DNA from: Sphingobium sp. C100 | GTDB taxonomy: Bacteria > Pseudomonadota > Alphaproteobacteria > Sphingomonadales > Sphingomonadaceae | Assembly (NCBI RefSeq): GCF_000508185.1 | Contig: NZ_AYOY01000136.1 | Coordinates: 1 to 58,102, forward strand | Length of the DNA stretch: 58,102 bases | Direction: 5' to 3' | Part shown: positions 25,636 through 35,123 of the stretch, in pieces | How the letters are laid out: each line of letters begins with the position of its first letter | How positions within the stretch are numbered: the first letter of the stretch is position 1 | Position numbers and translations under genes: made by a program | The notes under the pieces: model-generated | Databases searched by the model: none | The model's input: only the letters and a program-made list of their open reading frames with translations | What the model was told of the DNA's origin: nothing

Positions 25636-26428
25636 TCTCAATCAGCTTCGCTACGCCCTCTGCGTTTCCCAACACGGCAGTTTCCACCTCGCCGCAAATG
25701 TCCTTGGGACGTCGCAAGGGCTGCTTGAGGGCGAAGTGTCCGCCCTCGAAGCGCGGATCGGCCTGACATTATTTGAGCCTGTCGGTAACGAGCTTCGGTC
25801 CACGCAGCGCGGCGCGCATTTTCTCCATGATGCCGAGCATCTGCTATGGCGCGCGGAACAGGTTGCCCTGCGCCTTTCCGGCGCGCGCTCGGTGGTGCGG
25901 CAATCTGTTTATCCCTTTCACGCCCCGGACGATTCTGGGCCGGCATGCGCCTGCGCTCCTCCCACGGCCGCAGCAGAGCCCACGATCCACCCCGTGAGGA
26001 CCGAGATCCGGTCTGTCGCCCCAAGTGCCGACGATCGGACGTGCCGATACGCCGACCTCTGCCGGGCTCTGCTCGCCGCGCACAAGCGTGCCGGGCGCGC
26101 GTTCGGCAATGATTTGATCAGCGATCCGGCAAGCGAAATGTTGCTGGACCTTTATGTGCGCGAACATGAAGGGCAGACCACGTCCATCACCAGCTTCTGG
26201 GGCGCGGCAAGCAGCGCCCTGGGGACCGCACGACGATCGCTCACCATGATGGAACGGCGCGGATTCGTCGTCCGCACCGGCGATCCGAGCGATGGCCGGA
26301 GGGTATTGGTCCAACTCACCCCATCGGCTCGCGAGCAGCTCGAGGAATGCTTCGAGGTGATCCTTTCTAGCGCGGCTCTCCTGGTTGAAGAGGTGGCAAC
26401 AAGCATCCCCCGCCGATTGGCCGGATGA
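25625..26428 (+). CDS. Hybrid transcriptional regulator: LysR-type HTH fused to MarR-type winged helix
   Basis: A 267-residue protein with two different DNA-binding modules. Residues about 4-70 are a LysR-type HTH (LNQLRYALCVSQHGSFHLAA, LEARIGLTLFEPVGNEL). In place of the LysR effector-binding domain there is a 60-residue Pro/Ala linker, then from about 140 a MarR-like winged helix (LGTARRSLTMMERRGFVVRTG and the wing DPSDGRRVLVQLTPSAREQL). It overlaps the next gene by ATGA. A GGGAGA lies 8 bases before the ATG. It probably controls the maintenance operon that follows. The fusion could also be read as a MarR regulator with a LysR-derived N-terminus. Confidence 0.8.
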   Translation: MPFDLNQLRYALCVSQHGSFHLAANVLGTSQGLLEGEVSALEARIGLTLFEPVGNELRSTQRGAHFLHDAEHLLWRAEQVALRLSGARSVVRQSVYPFHAPDDSGPACACAPPTAAAEPTIHPVRTEIRSVAPSADDRTCRYADLCRALLAAHKRAGRAFGNDLISDPASEMLLDLYVREHEGQTTSITSFWGAASSALGTARRSLTMMERRGFVVRTGDPSDGRRVLVQLTPSAREQLEECFEVILSSAALLVEEVATSIPRRLAG

Positions 26429-27408
26429 CGGCGCCGTCTCTTTTCGGAGAGGAGGATGAGGGGCGTTGGCGAAAGGACGTGTCGCCAATGCCTCATGCCA
26501 TCGCCGCGAGAAACCTCGACCTCGAATCCGCCGCCGCGCGCATCGTCAAGCAATTGGGTGGAACCTGGACCGGGCGCGGCGGCCTGTGTCTGTGCCCGGC
26601 CCATGCCGACCGTCGCCCAAGCCTCTCGATCCGCGTCGGCGCGTCCAGCGTCTTGTTCCACTGCTTCGCCGGCTGCGACCGGCTCGATGTCCTGCGGGCG
26701 GTCCGCCGCCTGCGGCTCGACATTCCGACCGCCGATGCACCGCTTGTCCAGCCGTGGCGACCGCGTGACGCGGCCATCGCCGCACGCGCTCGCAGGCTCT
26801 GGGACGACGCCATTCCACTGCTGGCCTCACCCGGCAGACACTATCTGGATTGGCGCGGTCTAGGCGGCACTTGCCCTGCCTTGCGCTTTCATCGGCGAAC
26901 GCCGCTGGGTGGTGGCCGATCGGTGCGCTTCCGACCCGCGCTCCTCGCCGCCGTGCGCTCAGGCGCCAATGAAGTCATCGCGCTCGAGCGGCTGTTTCTG
27001 GATCTCCCTGGCGGACTGCCGGCCGCCGATCTCGATCCTCCCAAGAGGCTGCTCGGACGACCGCGCGATGGCAGTGTCCATTTTGGGGTGCCGGGAGCCA
27101 CTCTTGGGCTCGCCGAAGGCTGGGAGACCGCTTTCTCGGCCCATACCCTGCTGGGCATTCCGGTCTGGGCGACATTGGGCAGCGAACGCTTCGCGCAGGT
27201 CGCCGTCCCCGATCGCGTGACGCGGCTGATCCTGCTTCCCGACAATGATCAGCCCGGCCGCCTCGGCGCCGGGAAAGCCGCTGTCGCCCACGCGCGCCAG
27301 GGCCGGACGATCGATCTGCTCTTGCCGGCTCGCGGTCACAACGACTGGAACGACCAGCTCCGCAGTGGAGGGAAGAGAGAGGGGATTTGGGTGCGGAAAG
27401 CGGCCTGA
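26425..27408 (+). CDS. Toprim-domain primase-like protein (CHC2-type zinc finger)
   Basis: A 327-residue primase-like protein common on alphaproteobacterial conjugative elements (DUF7146/Toprim type). A zinc-binding site is visible near the N-terminus: C57-x2-H60 (CPAHADRRPSLSI) and C80-x3-C84 (FHCFAGC). The Toprim-like domain begins near residue 225 with GLAEGWETAFSA and continues to LILLPDNDQPG, where acidic residues would bind Mg. Start 26425 overlaps the regulator stop by ATGA; ATG 26491 (MPHAIAARN) is a possible shorter start. It probably primes replication or single-strand conversion after transfer. The adjacent parB-like gene supports a maintenance role. Confidence 0.85.
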   Translation: MTAPSLFGEEDEGRWRKDVSPMPHAIAARNLDLESAAARIVKQLGGTWTGRGGLCLCPAHADRRPSLSIRVGASSVLFHCFAGCDRLDVLRAVRRLRLDIPTADAPLVQPWRPRDAAIAARARRLWDDAIPLLASPGRHYLDWRGLGGTCPALRFHRRTPLGGGRSVRFRPALLAAVRSGANEVIALERLFLDLPGGLPAADLDPPKRLLGRPRDGSVHFGVPGATLGLAEGWETAFSAHTLLGIPVWATLGSERFAQVAVPDRVTRLILLPDNDQPGRLGAGKAAVAHARQGRTIDLLLPARGHNDWNDQLRSGGKREGIWVRKAA

Positions 27409-27441
27409 TGGTCAGGATCGCGCCGCACAGGAGTAGTCACA

Positions 27442-29526
27442 ATGACCTATCCCATCCTCTACGTGCCCGCGGTAAATTGCCGTGTGGCCGAAGACAATGT
27501 CCGCAAGCATTCGAATGCCGACGCGGACGCCCAGTTCGAGGCCCATCTCGGCGAGACCGGCATCGTCCTCCAGAACCTCATCGGCGTGCCGATCAAGCGC
27601 CGCAAGGATCATTACGACATCTATGCCGGCGGCCGCCGCCTCTCGCGCACCCTCGCCAATATCGAGAAGGGCGTGCTGCCGAAGGACTTCCAGGTGCCGG
27701 TGATGGTTGTGCCGAGCGCTGCCGACGCCATCTCGATGAGCCTGGCCGAGAACTTCTTCCAGCTCGCGATGAACCCCGCCGACGCCTGCACCGCGTTCCG
27801 CACGATCATCGACAAGGAAAAGAAGACGGTCGCCGACATCGCCAAGCGGTTCAGCCTGACCGTGCGGTTCGTCGAAGGACGCCTGCGTCTCGCCAATCTC
27901 GCGACCCCGGTGTTCGAGGCGCTGGCCAGGGGCGAGATCACGCTCGATATCGCCAAGGCCTATGCCAAGACCTCCGATCCGGTCCGTCAGGCGGCCGTGT
28001 TCGAAAGCCTCGCCGGCACCTATTACGCGAACAACGTGGCCGAGATCGAACGCCAGGTCAGCGCCGGCAGCTATAATGGCGGCCATCCCAAGGCACTGCT
28101 GGTCGGCCGCGACGCCTATCTCGCGGCGGGCGGCACGATCGACCGCGACCTGTACTCCAATGCCGAAAGCGAACTGTGGACCAACCGTGAACTGCTCGAT
28201 CAACTCGCCGATGAAGCCCTTGCCGAAGCTGCCGAGGCGATCCGCGAGCGCGAAGGTTTCGCCGAGGTCCGCACCATCGCAGCGACCCATGTGCCCTATA
28301 CCGCGACCATGGGCCTGCGGCGGATCGACGGCATCCTGCCATCCCTCACCGAGGAACAGGAAGCCCGTCAGCAGGCGATCAAGGCCGAGATCGAGGAGAT
28401 CGAGGAAGCCGCCGCGGACGAACACGACTATAGCGAGGAACAGCTCGAACGGATCGACGCGCTCGAGGAAGAACTCGGCGCGATCCAGGACCGCCAGGCG
28501 GTCTATGAACCCGAGCAGAAAGCACGGGCGCTCGCCTATGTCGTGATCGGCGAGGACGGCCAGCCCATGGTCGAGGAAACCCTGTTCGTCGCGGCGTCGG
28601 ACGAGGACGACGAGGATATCGATCCCGAGAGCGACGGGGATGACGGCGACGGCGCGGACGATACGGACGCCGCCGAGGCGCCCCGCAAGGCCTCGCTCAG
28701 CCAGAAGCTGGTCGATCGGCTCGCGCTGATGCGGACCGAACTGGTCGCGCTGCATGTGGCGAACGATCCGCACTTCGCGATGGATCTGGGAACCTTCATC
28801 ATGGTCGACGGCGCCCACCGCAAGTTCGCCGGCGCCTATGACCTCGCGTCCGGGCTCAAGGCGCCGCTGCCCGATCGCCGGGTCGGCAATTACGTCAGCG
28901 AAACGGCCGCTGCGGAAGGCTGGGCGAAGCTCGAAGCCGACCTCGATCATGGCTGGCGTGACGGGGACGATGCGGTCGCGCGCTTCGATGCGTTCCGGGC
29001 GCTTCCCGACGAGGCCCGCGCGGCCTGGTTCGCCTGGGCGATCGCGCGCACGATCGAGCCGGTGACTGACAGCGGTTCGGGCGCGCCGTTCCTGCGCCAT
29101 CTCGGCCGCAGCCTCGACATCGATGTCGCCCGCTGGTGGCGGCCCACCGCCCGCAACTTCTTCGACGCGGTGACCCGAAACTGGATCCTCGACCTGTTCG
29201 GCGAGATCGGCGGCGAGGATCTGAGGTCTCGCTACGGCGCGGCAAAGAAAGCCGACCTCGCGGCCTCGGCCGAGAAGCTGTTCGCCGGCCAGACGATCAT
29301 CGAAGCCGGGATCAAGGACAAGGTGGTCGCTTGGTTGCCGCAGCCGATGCGGGTCGAGGAACCGGCGCCCGTCGAAAGCAGCGGTCCGACCCGTGCGGAA
29401 CTTGCCGCCGCCATCGGTGCGCGCGGGGATGTCTCGCTGACCGACGAACCGGCCGACGAGCCGGTCGAGGCGGCGAACGATGGGGCCAATGACGTCGACG
29501 GGGATGATCTGGCCGAAGCCGCCTGA
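27442..29526 (+). CDS. ParB/RepB/Spo0J-family protein
   Basis: A 694-residue ParB-like protein. Residues about 5-115 form the ParB N-terminal domain, with the GRR-containing YAGGRRLSRT at 61-70 and MSLAENF near 99-105. A helix-turn-helix follows at about 126-152 (KKTVADIAKRFSLTVRFVEG). The long C-terminal half includes a Glu-rich coiled coil (about 305-350), an Asp-rich acidic stretch (about 390-415) and a conserved helical domain. Plasmid ParB is usually 300-350 residues, so this is the long 'ParB-like nuclease plus extension' type of integrative elements. AGGAG stands 8 bases before the ATG. No parA is visible, so its role need not be partition. Confidence 0.88.
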   Translation: MTYPILYVPAVNCRVAEDNVRKHSNADADAQFEAHLGETGIVLQNLIGVPIKRRKDHYDIYAGGRRLSRTLANIEKGVLPKDFQVPVMVVPSAADAISMSLAENFFQLAMNPADACTAFRTIIDKEKKTVADIAKRFSLTVRFVEGRLRLANLATPVFEALARGEITLDIAKAYAKTSDPVRQAAVFESLAGTYYANNVAEIERQVSAGSYNGGHPKALLVGRDAYLAAGGTIDRDLYSNAESELWTNRELLDQLADEALAEAAEAIREREGFAEVRTIAATHVPYTATMGLRRIDGILPSLTEEQEARQQAIKAEIEEIEEAAADEHDYSEEQLERIDALEEELGAIQDRQAVYEPEQKARALAYVVIGEDGQPMVEETLFVAASDEDDEDIDPESDGDDGDGADDTDAAEAPRKASLSQKLVDRLALMRTELVALHVANDPHFAMDLGTFIMVDGAHRKFAGAYDLASGLKAPLPDRRVGNYVSETAAAEGWAKLEADLDHGWRDGDDAVARFDAFRALPDEARAAWFAWAIARTIEPVTDSGSGAPFLRHLGRSLDIDVARWWRPTARNFFDAVTRNWILDLFGEIGGEDLRSRYGAAKKADLAASAEKLFAGQTIIEAGIKDKVVAWLPQPMRVEEPAPVESSGPTRAELAAAIGARGDVSLTDEPADEPVEAANDGANDVDGDDLAEAA

Positions 29527-29547
29527 TCAGATCCTTCCGCTTCTCTC

Positions 29548-29585
29548 GGGCCGGGGCGCGTCGCGTTCCGGCCCATTTCTTTTTT
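29548..29585 (+). terminator. Rho-independent terminator after the parB-like gene
   Basis: GGGCCGG (29548-29554) pairs with CCGGCCC (29568-29574). After ATTTC comes a run of six T. It lies 21 bases after the stop codon and before the start of the large helicase gene, so that gene probably has its own promoter or is reached by read-through. Confidence 0.75.
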
Positions 29586-29653
29586 CGCCCGTGTTTCTTC
29601 GCCTCCGCTTCCGCGGACCGATGGCGCGTGCGCTTCTCCCGGAGATCACCATC

Positions 29654-32600
29654 ATGATTATCCAGCTTGCCGCGGGCCTCGACGCCCGCGGCGCCGATGC
29701 CGCCCGCAAGGCAGCCGGCCTCCATAGCATCGCCCTTGCCATCGCCGATCATCTTGCCCGCGCCGGCACGCTGTCGCGACAGCATCTCGCCCGGCTGATG
29801 CGCGAGACCTTCGGCGCCGACGACGCTTCCGGCGCCTGGTCGATGCGCGACGCCTATGACGCGCTCGAAGCCGGCCAGGTGCTGTTCCTGCAGGGTCATG
29901 AGGCCTCGCCGCTGGCGCTGTCCGAGCCGGCCGCGATATTGCGCGCGCTCGCCGATCTCGAACGCGGCCTGCCGACCCAGACCTATCGTTCCGAACATCA
30001 AGTCGATTTCCAACAGTTCAGCACGCCCGCCGCGCTCGCCTGGCTGACCTCGCTCTGCGCGCGGGTGACGGCGTCGGATGTCGTGCTCGAGCCGTCTGCC
30101 GGGACCGGCATGCTCACCATGCTCGCGGCGCGCGCGGGCGCGGTGCTGCATCTCAACGAACGCGACGCCCAGCGCGCCGACCTGCTCGCCTATGTCGCGG
30201 GCCAGCCGGTGACCCGCTATGACGGCGCCTCGATCGACGACTGGCTGCCGGCGAGCTTCGCACCCGACGTCGTGCTCATCAATCCGCCTTTCTCGCGCAG
30301 CGAGGGCCGCGGCCGCGATCGCCATGCCGGTGCCCGTCATCTCCGCTCGGCGCTGGTGCGATTGCGCGAGGCTGGCCGCTGCGTCGCGATCATGCCGTCG
30401 AGCTTCACCGCCGATGGTCCCGGCCGCACCGGCTATGCGTCGGTGCGCGAAGTGGTGTGTCCGCGCGCCGAGATCGACGTCCTCGGCGACGTCTATGCCA
30501 AGCACGGCACCAGCGCGCGCATCCGGCTGCTGATCTTCGACAAGGGCTGGACCGGCGAGACCCGCCGCATCCTGGCCGAGACGCTGGCTGACGCTCTGCC
30601 GCACGTCCTCGCGCTGCCCGAGCGTCTGGGGCCATCCACGCCGCCCGCGACGCCGGCACCCGTCGTTCCTCCCAAGCCGGTCTGCACCCGCAGGCCGGCT
30701 TTTTCGATGTTCACCAAAGGGACTGCGCCGCGCCCGCTCGCGCCGCCGGTCGTCGCGAGCGTCGATTCCGCCGCGCAGCCGGTAGAGTTCATCGTGCGTA
30801 ACGAGCCACTGCCGATCGGCGAGACGGCGGGCATCTTCGCGCCCTGGCGACTGTCGCGCATCGAGATACCCGGCGCGGCCGAGCATCCCGACGAACTGGT
30901 CGAGACGCTGGCGATGGCCTCGGTACTGCCGCCGGTGCCAAGCTATGGGCCAGCCCTGCCGCCGGGCAGCTTCGCGGCGCTGTCGAGCGCCCAGCTCGAA
31001 ACCGTCCTGCTCGCGGGCAGCGCGTTCGCGCGCGATCTGCCGGGCCGCTATCTGCCAAACGAGGCGGGCGACCAGCTGTTCGAGAAAGGGGGAGGCCATG
31101 TCTATCGGCAAGGCTTCTTCGTCGGCGACGGCACCGGGGTCGGCAAGGGCCGCGAAGCCGCCGCCTGCCTCATGGACCAATGGTGCCGCGGTAACCGCCG
31201 GCATGTGTGGATCTCGCTCAATGGGCCGCTGTTGGGCGATGCGCGCAGGGACTGGGAAGCGCTTGGCGGCATGGCCGTCGACATCCAGCCGCTCGACGCG
31301 ATCGGGCTCGGGCAGCCCATCACCCTGTCGGCGGGCATATTGTTCCTGACCTACAGCACCTTGCGCTCGGTCCGCGACAAGGGACCCTCGCGCCTCGACC
31401 AGATCCTCGCCTGGCTGGGCGACGACTATGAAGGACTGATCGTCCTCGACGAATCTCACGCGCTCGCCAATGCCGCGCCGTCGGCCAGCGATTTCGGGGA
31501 TGCGGTCGCCTCGCAACAGGGGATCACCGGCCTGCGCCTCCAGAACGCCCTGCCACGCGCCCGCATCCTCTATGTCTCGGCGACCGGCGCCACCACGCCC
31601 GCCAATCTGGGCTATGCGCAGCGGCTCGGCCTCTGGGGCGCGGGCACCGCGTTCGCCACCCGCGCCAATTTCACCGCCGCCATGGAGAAAGGTGGCATCG
31701 CCGCGATGGAGGTCGTCTCGCGCGATCTCAAGGCCACCGGCCTCTATACCGCGCGTTCGCTCTCCTATGCCGGCATCGAATATGAGCCGCTGGAACATAA
31801 GCTAAGCCCCGCGCAGATCGCGATCTACGATGCCTATGCCGACGCCTGGCAGGTGGTGCATGCCGGACTCGACGCTGTGCTCAAGGCAACCAATGTCATC
31901 GACCGGGTCGGCGGCGACACGCTGAATGCTCAGGCCAAGGGCGCGGCGCTGTCCCGGTTCGAAAGCTCCCGCCAGCGCTTCTTCTCCGCGCTATTGGTGG
32001 CGATGAAGATGCCGACGCTGCTGAAGGCGATCGAGGCCGAGCTGGCGCAGGGCCATGTCGCGGTCGTGCAACTCGTCTCGACCTCCGAGGCGATCCTCGA
32101 ACGGCGGCTCGCGGCGATGTCGCCCGACGAACGCGCCAATTTGGATTTGGACTTGTCTCCCCGCGACGTCCTTGTGCGATATTTGACCGACGCATTCCCC
32201 ATCCGGCAGATGGAGGTCTTCAAGGACAATAGCGGCGAGGTCCGCTCGCGCCCCGCCAGCGACGCGGACGGCAATCCCGTGCTCAGCCAGGAAGCGGTCC
32301 GCGCCCGCGATGCATTGATCGAGAAACTGTGCGCGATGCCGCCGGTCGCGACCGCGCTCGACGAGCTGATCCGCCACTTCGGCACCGACCGGGTGGCCGA
32401 GGTCACCGGCCGCTCGCGCCGCATCGTCACCGATCGTTCGGGACGGCAGAAGATCGAACGGCTCAGCCCGCTGGCCCGGATCGCCGACACCAACGCCTTC
32501 CAGAATGGCGACAAGGAGGTGCTGGTCTTCTCGGGCGCTGGCGGCACCGGGCGATCCTATCATGCCGATCGGGGGTGCAAGAGCGCCGGGCGACGCCGCG

Positions 32601-33946
32601 TTCATTTCCTGCTCGAACCGGGCTGGCGCGCCTCGGCGGCAATCCAGGGTCTAGGCCGCACGCACCGCACCAACCAGACGACACCGCCGATCTTCCGACC
32701 CGTGACCACTGACTGCAAGGGCGAGCGCCGGTTCATCAGCACCATCGCCCGGCGGCTCGATGCGCTGGGTGCATTGACGCGCGGCCAGCGGCAGGCCGGC
32801 AGCCAGAACCTGTTCGACCCGGCCGACAATCTGGAAAGCGATTACGCCAGGGACGCGCTGCACCAATGGTATCATCTGCTCCACGCCGGAACGCTCGCCA
32901 GCACCACGCTCGACGCGTTCGAGACAATGACCGCGCTCAAGCTGACCCAGGGCGACGCCGGCGAACTGCTGGAAAAGCTGCCGCCGATCCAGCGCTGGCT
33001 GAACAGGCTGCTGGCGCTGCGCATCGCGACGCAGAACGCCATCTTCGAGGAGTTTTTCGCGCTGATCCAGGCGCGCATCGATGCGGCGCGCGAGGCGGGA
33101 ACGCTCGATCTCGGCGTCGAGACGATCCTTGCGCGCAAGGTCGAGCTGCTCTCCGACATCGTGATCCACCGGGATGAGGTATCGGGGGCGGAGACGCGAC
33201 TCCAAAAGCTCCAGTTGCATCTCAAGCGCAACGTGACCGGGTTCGAGCGGCTGATGAGTGTGTGGGGCGAGACCGACGACATCGCGTATCTGCGCAACTC
33301 TCGCTCAGGCCGGGTCGCCTTGCGTGTGCCCTCCTGGTCGACGATGGACGAGGATGGCCAGCCGATCGCAATGTGTCAGCTCATCCGGCCGACGGGCCAG
33401 GATCGAACCCGGTTCGAAAGCCTTGCCCGCAGCTTCTGGCAGCGGATCGACAAGAACGCGTTCGAACAGTTCTGGCGTGAGGAAGCCGATCAGGCGCGCG
33501 AACAGGTCGAGATCGAGACCGTCCATATCGCCACCGGCCTGCTGCTGCCGGTCTGGAACAAGCTGCCCGAGGACGATGTGCGGGTCTGGCGGATCGTCGA
33601 CGAGGCGAGCGGCCAGGCGCGGCTCGGCCGCATCATCTCCGCCGAAATGCTCTCCGAAACCGCCGCCAGCTTCGATGTCGCCGACGCGGTGAAGCTCTCG
33701 CCTGCCGACATCATCGCTGCGGCGAGCGGGATCGACGGTGCCCCGATCGACGCCTTGCCCGGCGCGCGGCTCTGCCGGGTGCGTGTCAATGGCCAGCAGA
33801 GGCTCGAGATCCGGGACTATCCCTATGAGCGGCTCGACTGGTTGAAGTCACTTGGCGCGTTCACCGAGATCATCAGCTTCCGCACCCGGTTGTTTCTGCC
33901 GCCGGATAAGGCTGAAACCATGCTGGAGCGTATGTCGGCGTTGTGA
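29654..33946 (+). CDS. Adenine-methyltransferase/strawberry-notch helicase fusion (DarB-like)
   Basis: A 1430-residue protein from ATG 29654 (MIIQLAAGLD, GGAG 9 bases upstream); an in-frame start at 29480 overlaps parB and is rejected. An N6-adenine methyltransferase fold spans about 115-300, with EPSAGTG at 146-152 and the catalytic NPPF at 210-213. From about 430 there is a strawberry-notch-type SF2 helicase: Walker A GDGTGVGKGR at 491-500, Walker B DESH at 599-602, and motif VI GLGRTHRTNQ. The layout resembles the phage P1 antirestriction protein DarB and related proteins on conjugative elements. It probably protects or remodels entering DNA; target sequence unknown. A convergent thermonuclease gene follows after 20 bases. 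Confidence 0.9.
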   Translation: MIIQLAAGLDARGADAARKAAGLHSIALAIADHLARAGTLSRQHLARLMRETFGADDASGAWSMRDAYDALEAGQVLFLQGHEASPLALSEPAAILRALADLERGLPTQTYRSEHQVDFQQFSTPAALAWLTSLCARVTASDVVLEPSAGTGMLTMLAARAGAVLHLNERDAQRADLLAYVAGQPVTRYDGASIDDWLPASFAPDVVLINPPFSRSEGRGRDRHAGARHLRSALVRLREAGRCVAIMPSSFTADGPGRTGYASVREVVCPRAEIDVLGDVYAKHGTSARIRLLIFDKGWTGETRRILAETLADALPHVLALPERLGPSTPPATPAPVVPPKPVCTRRPAFSMFTKGTAPRPLAPPVVASVDSAAQPVEFIVRNEPLPIGETAGIFAPWRLSRIEIPGAAEHPDELVETLAMASVLPPVPSYGPALPPGSFAALSSAQLETVLLAGSAFARDLPGRYLPNEAGDQLFEKGGGHVYRQGFFVGDGTGVGKGREAAACLMDQWCRGNRRHVWISLNGPLLGDARRDWEALGGMAVDIQPLDAIGLGQPITLSAGILFLTYSTLRSVRDKGPSRLDQILAWLGDDYEGLIVLDESHALANAAPSASDFGDAVASQQGITGLRLQNALPRARILYVSATGATTPANLGYAQRLGLWGAGTAFATRANFTAAMEKGGIAAMEVVSRDLKATGLYTARSLSYAGIEYEPLEHKLSPAQIAIYDAYADAWQVVHAGLDAVLKATNVIDRVGGDTLNAQAKGAALSRFESSRQRFFSALLVAMKMPTLLKAIEAELAQGHVAVVQLVSTSEAILERRLAAMSPDERANLDLDLSPRDVLVRYLTDAFPIRQMEVFKDNSGEVRSRPASDADGNPVLSQEAVRARDALIEKLCAMPPVATALDELIRHFGTDRVAEVTGRSRRIVTDRSGRQKIERLSPLARIADTNAFQNGDKEVLVFSGAGGTGRSYHADRGCKSAGRRRVHFLLEPGWRASAAIQGLGRTHRTNQTTPPIFRPVTTDCKGERRFISTIARRLDALGALTRGQRQAGSQNLFDPADNLESDYARDALHQWYHLLHAGTLASTTLDAFETMTALKLTQGDAGELLEKLPPIQRWLNRLLALRIATQNAIFEEFFALIQARIDAAREAGTLDLGVETILARKVELLSDIVIHRDEVSGAETRLQKLQLHLKRNVTGFERLMSVWGETDDIAYLRNSRSGRVALRVPSWSTMDEDGQPIAMCQLIRPTGQDRTRFESLARSFWQRIDKNAFEQFWREEADQAREQVEIETVHIATGLLLPVWNKLPEDDVRVWRIVDEASGQARLGRIISAEMLSETAASFDVADAVKLSPADIIAAASGIDGAPIDALPGARLCRVRVNGQQRLEIRDYPYERLDWLKSLGAFTEIISFRTRLFLPPDKAETMLERMSAL

Positions 33947-33966
33947 CTGGCAACCGGCGGGGCGGC

Positions 33967-34377
33967 TTAGCGGCCGCCCTCTGTCCCACCGCGGCGTCGC
34001 AGTTCGTCGCCCACAGCGCGGCCGTCTCGCGTGCAGGCGGCCACAACGCGATCGTAGCTGCGCCGACCGGCCGTGCAGACCAGTCGTCGGCCCATCGCCA
34101 GCTGGCGGAGCAGCGCCTTCGCGCGTTGTCCGCCGCGTTCGTTCAGCTCCGGGGCGTTGAAATCCGCTAGGCGGACCTCGACCCAGCGATCCGGTTTACC
34201 CTTCGGGCCGATGCAAAGGCTATCGCCGTCACCGACATAGCGCACCACGCCGCTGAACACGGTGCCCCGCGCCGGAAGCGGTGCGGTACAGGGATCCGCG
34301 TGCGCAGCCGATGGAAATGCCACGAGAGCCATTGCGAGCAGCGCCGATCGAACGGTCGCTCGACGGTTGGGCCTCAC
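33967..34377 (-). CDS. Exported thermonuclease-family (SNase-like) protein
   Basis: A 136-residue protein with a signal peptide (MRPNRRATVR, hydrophobic core, AAHA-D) and a staphylococcal-nuclease-like domain: Asp-containing YVGDGDSLCIG, VRLADFNAPEL (Arg and Glu of the active site), and SYDRVVAAC (second Arg). All catalytic positions expected for the family appear present. The protein is shorter than typical SNases (about 150-180) at its C-terminus. It should act in the periplasm or outside the cell, cutting DNA or RNA. Its ATG overlaps the mucR-like stop by ATGA, so the two genes are coupled. Thermonuclease genes are frequent on conjugative elements. Confidence 0.9.
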   Translation of the reverse strand: MRPNRRATVRSALLAMALVAFPSAAHADPCTAPLPARGTVFSGVVRYVGDGDSLCIGPKGKPDRWVEVRLADFNAPELNERGGQRAKALLRQLAMGRRLVCTAGRRSYDRVVAACTRDGRAVGDELRRRGGTEGGR

Positions 34378-34895
34378 GCGGGCGGCGTCGCCTCGCCTGC
34401 TTTCCTGCGCGGGCGGCGAACGGCGGGCGCCTTCGCGGGCTTGGTGGCTTTTGCAGGACTTGCGGCTGGGGCCGGCTCAGGCGCTTTCGTCGCCGCCTTG
34501 CGACCGAGGCCGATCTTGTGCGCCAGCGCGCGGCGTTTCTCCGCGTAGCTCGGCGCAACCATCGGATAGTCGGATGGCAGATTCCACTTCGCGCGATAGT
34601 CTTCGGGGGTCAGCTGATAATGCGTCATCAGGTGACGCTTGAGCATCTTGAGCTTTTTCCCGTCTTCCAGGCAGACGATATAGTCAGGCTTCACCGATGC
34701 GCGGATCGATACCGCCGGTTCGGGACGGACTTCGATCGGCGCCTGCGGGGCGCCAAGGCCGCTAAGCGCGCCGTGAATGTTCTGGATCAGCAAGGCAACA
34801 TCGCCAACCGCCACACTGTTGTTGCTGACATGGGCCGCAACAATATCGGCGGTCAAAGTAACCAGTGTCGCTTGCCCGTCGGTTGTCTCAGTCAT
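34374..34895 (-). CDS. MucR/Ros-family zinc-finger transcriptional regulator
   Basis: A 173-residue MucR-type regulator. The zinc-binding core is C75-x2-D78-x9-H88-x3-H92 (CLEDGKKLKMLKRHLMTH). The highly conserved LTPEDYRAKWNLPSDYPMVAPSYAEKR block follows in shorter pieces, then IGLGRK. The Lys/Ala/Pro-rich tail (about 132-173) is longer than usual and resembles a histone-like tail. MucR proteins are H-NS-like silencers of AT-rich DNA in alphaproteobacteria. This copy may regulate the element or its host. It is divergent from the DUF932 gene and shares a 228-bp regulatory region with it. Confidence 0.93.
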   Translation of the reverse strand: MTETTDGQATLVTLTADIVAAHVSNNSVAVGDVALLIQNIHGALSGLGAPQAPIEVRPEPAVSIRASVKPDYIVCLEDGKKLKMLKRHLMTHYQLTPEDYRAKWNLPSDYPMVAPSYAEKRRALAHKIGLGRKAATKAPEPAPAASPAKATKPAKAPAVRRPRRKAGEATPPA

Positions 34896-35123
34896 TGGTT
34901 AATCCTTCTCGAAACAGGGAAGCGCCGGTGGGCCTGTCGCTATCGCTGTTCATCGGCATTGTGAAGCTGAACTTGCTTCTCACCCCGCTTCAGATGCTGC
35001 CGGATCAGCAGCAATTCGGATCGGCCCGGTCTGGAGGGAAGGGAGAAGGTGAATGGTGGGTTCGTGCCGGGCAAATGCGCCGGGGCGCGGAGTCCCAATC
35101 CTCACCAGACAGGAGTTATCCAG
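34896..35123. promoter_or_regulatory. Divergent regulatory region between mucR-like and DUF932 genes
   Basis: A 228-bp non-coding interval between divergent genes. GAAGC (34963-34967) and GCTTC (34975-34979) form a short inverted repeat flanked by GTG/CAC, a possible operator. Just before the DUF932 gene is a purine-rich TGGAGGGAAGGGAGAAGG-like stretch (35030-35050). Similar TGGAGGGAAGG stretches recur near 39530 and 39940 upstream of other element genes. AGGAG at 35111 is the DUF932 ribosome-binding site. Confidence 0.4.

Noticed and set aside
27412..29100. 562-codon minus-strand frame
   Set aside because: Antisense to the parB-like gene, which has recognisable motifs and a good ribosome-binding site.
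29312..31798. Long open frame (828 codons) on the minus strand
   Set aside because: Opposes the clearly recognisable methyltransferase/helicase gene. Its product is an Arg/Gly/Ala-rich string without domains, typical of antisense frames in GC-rich DNA.
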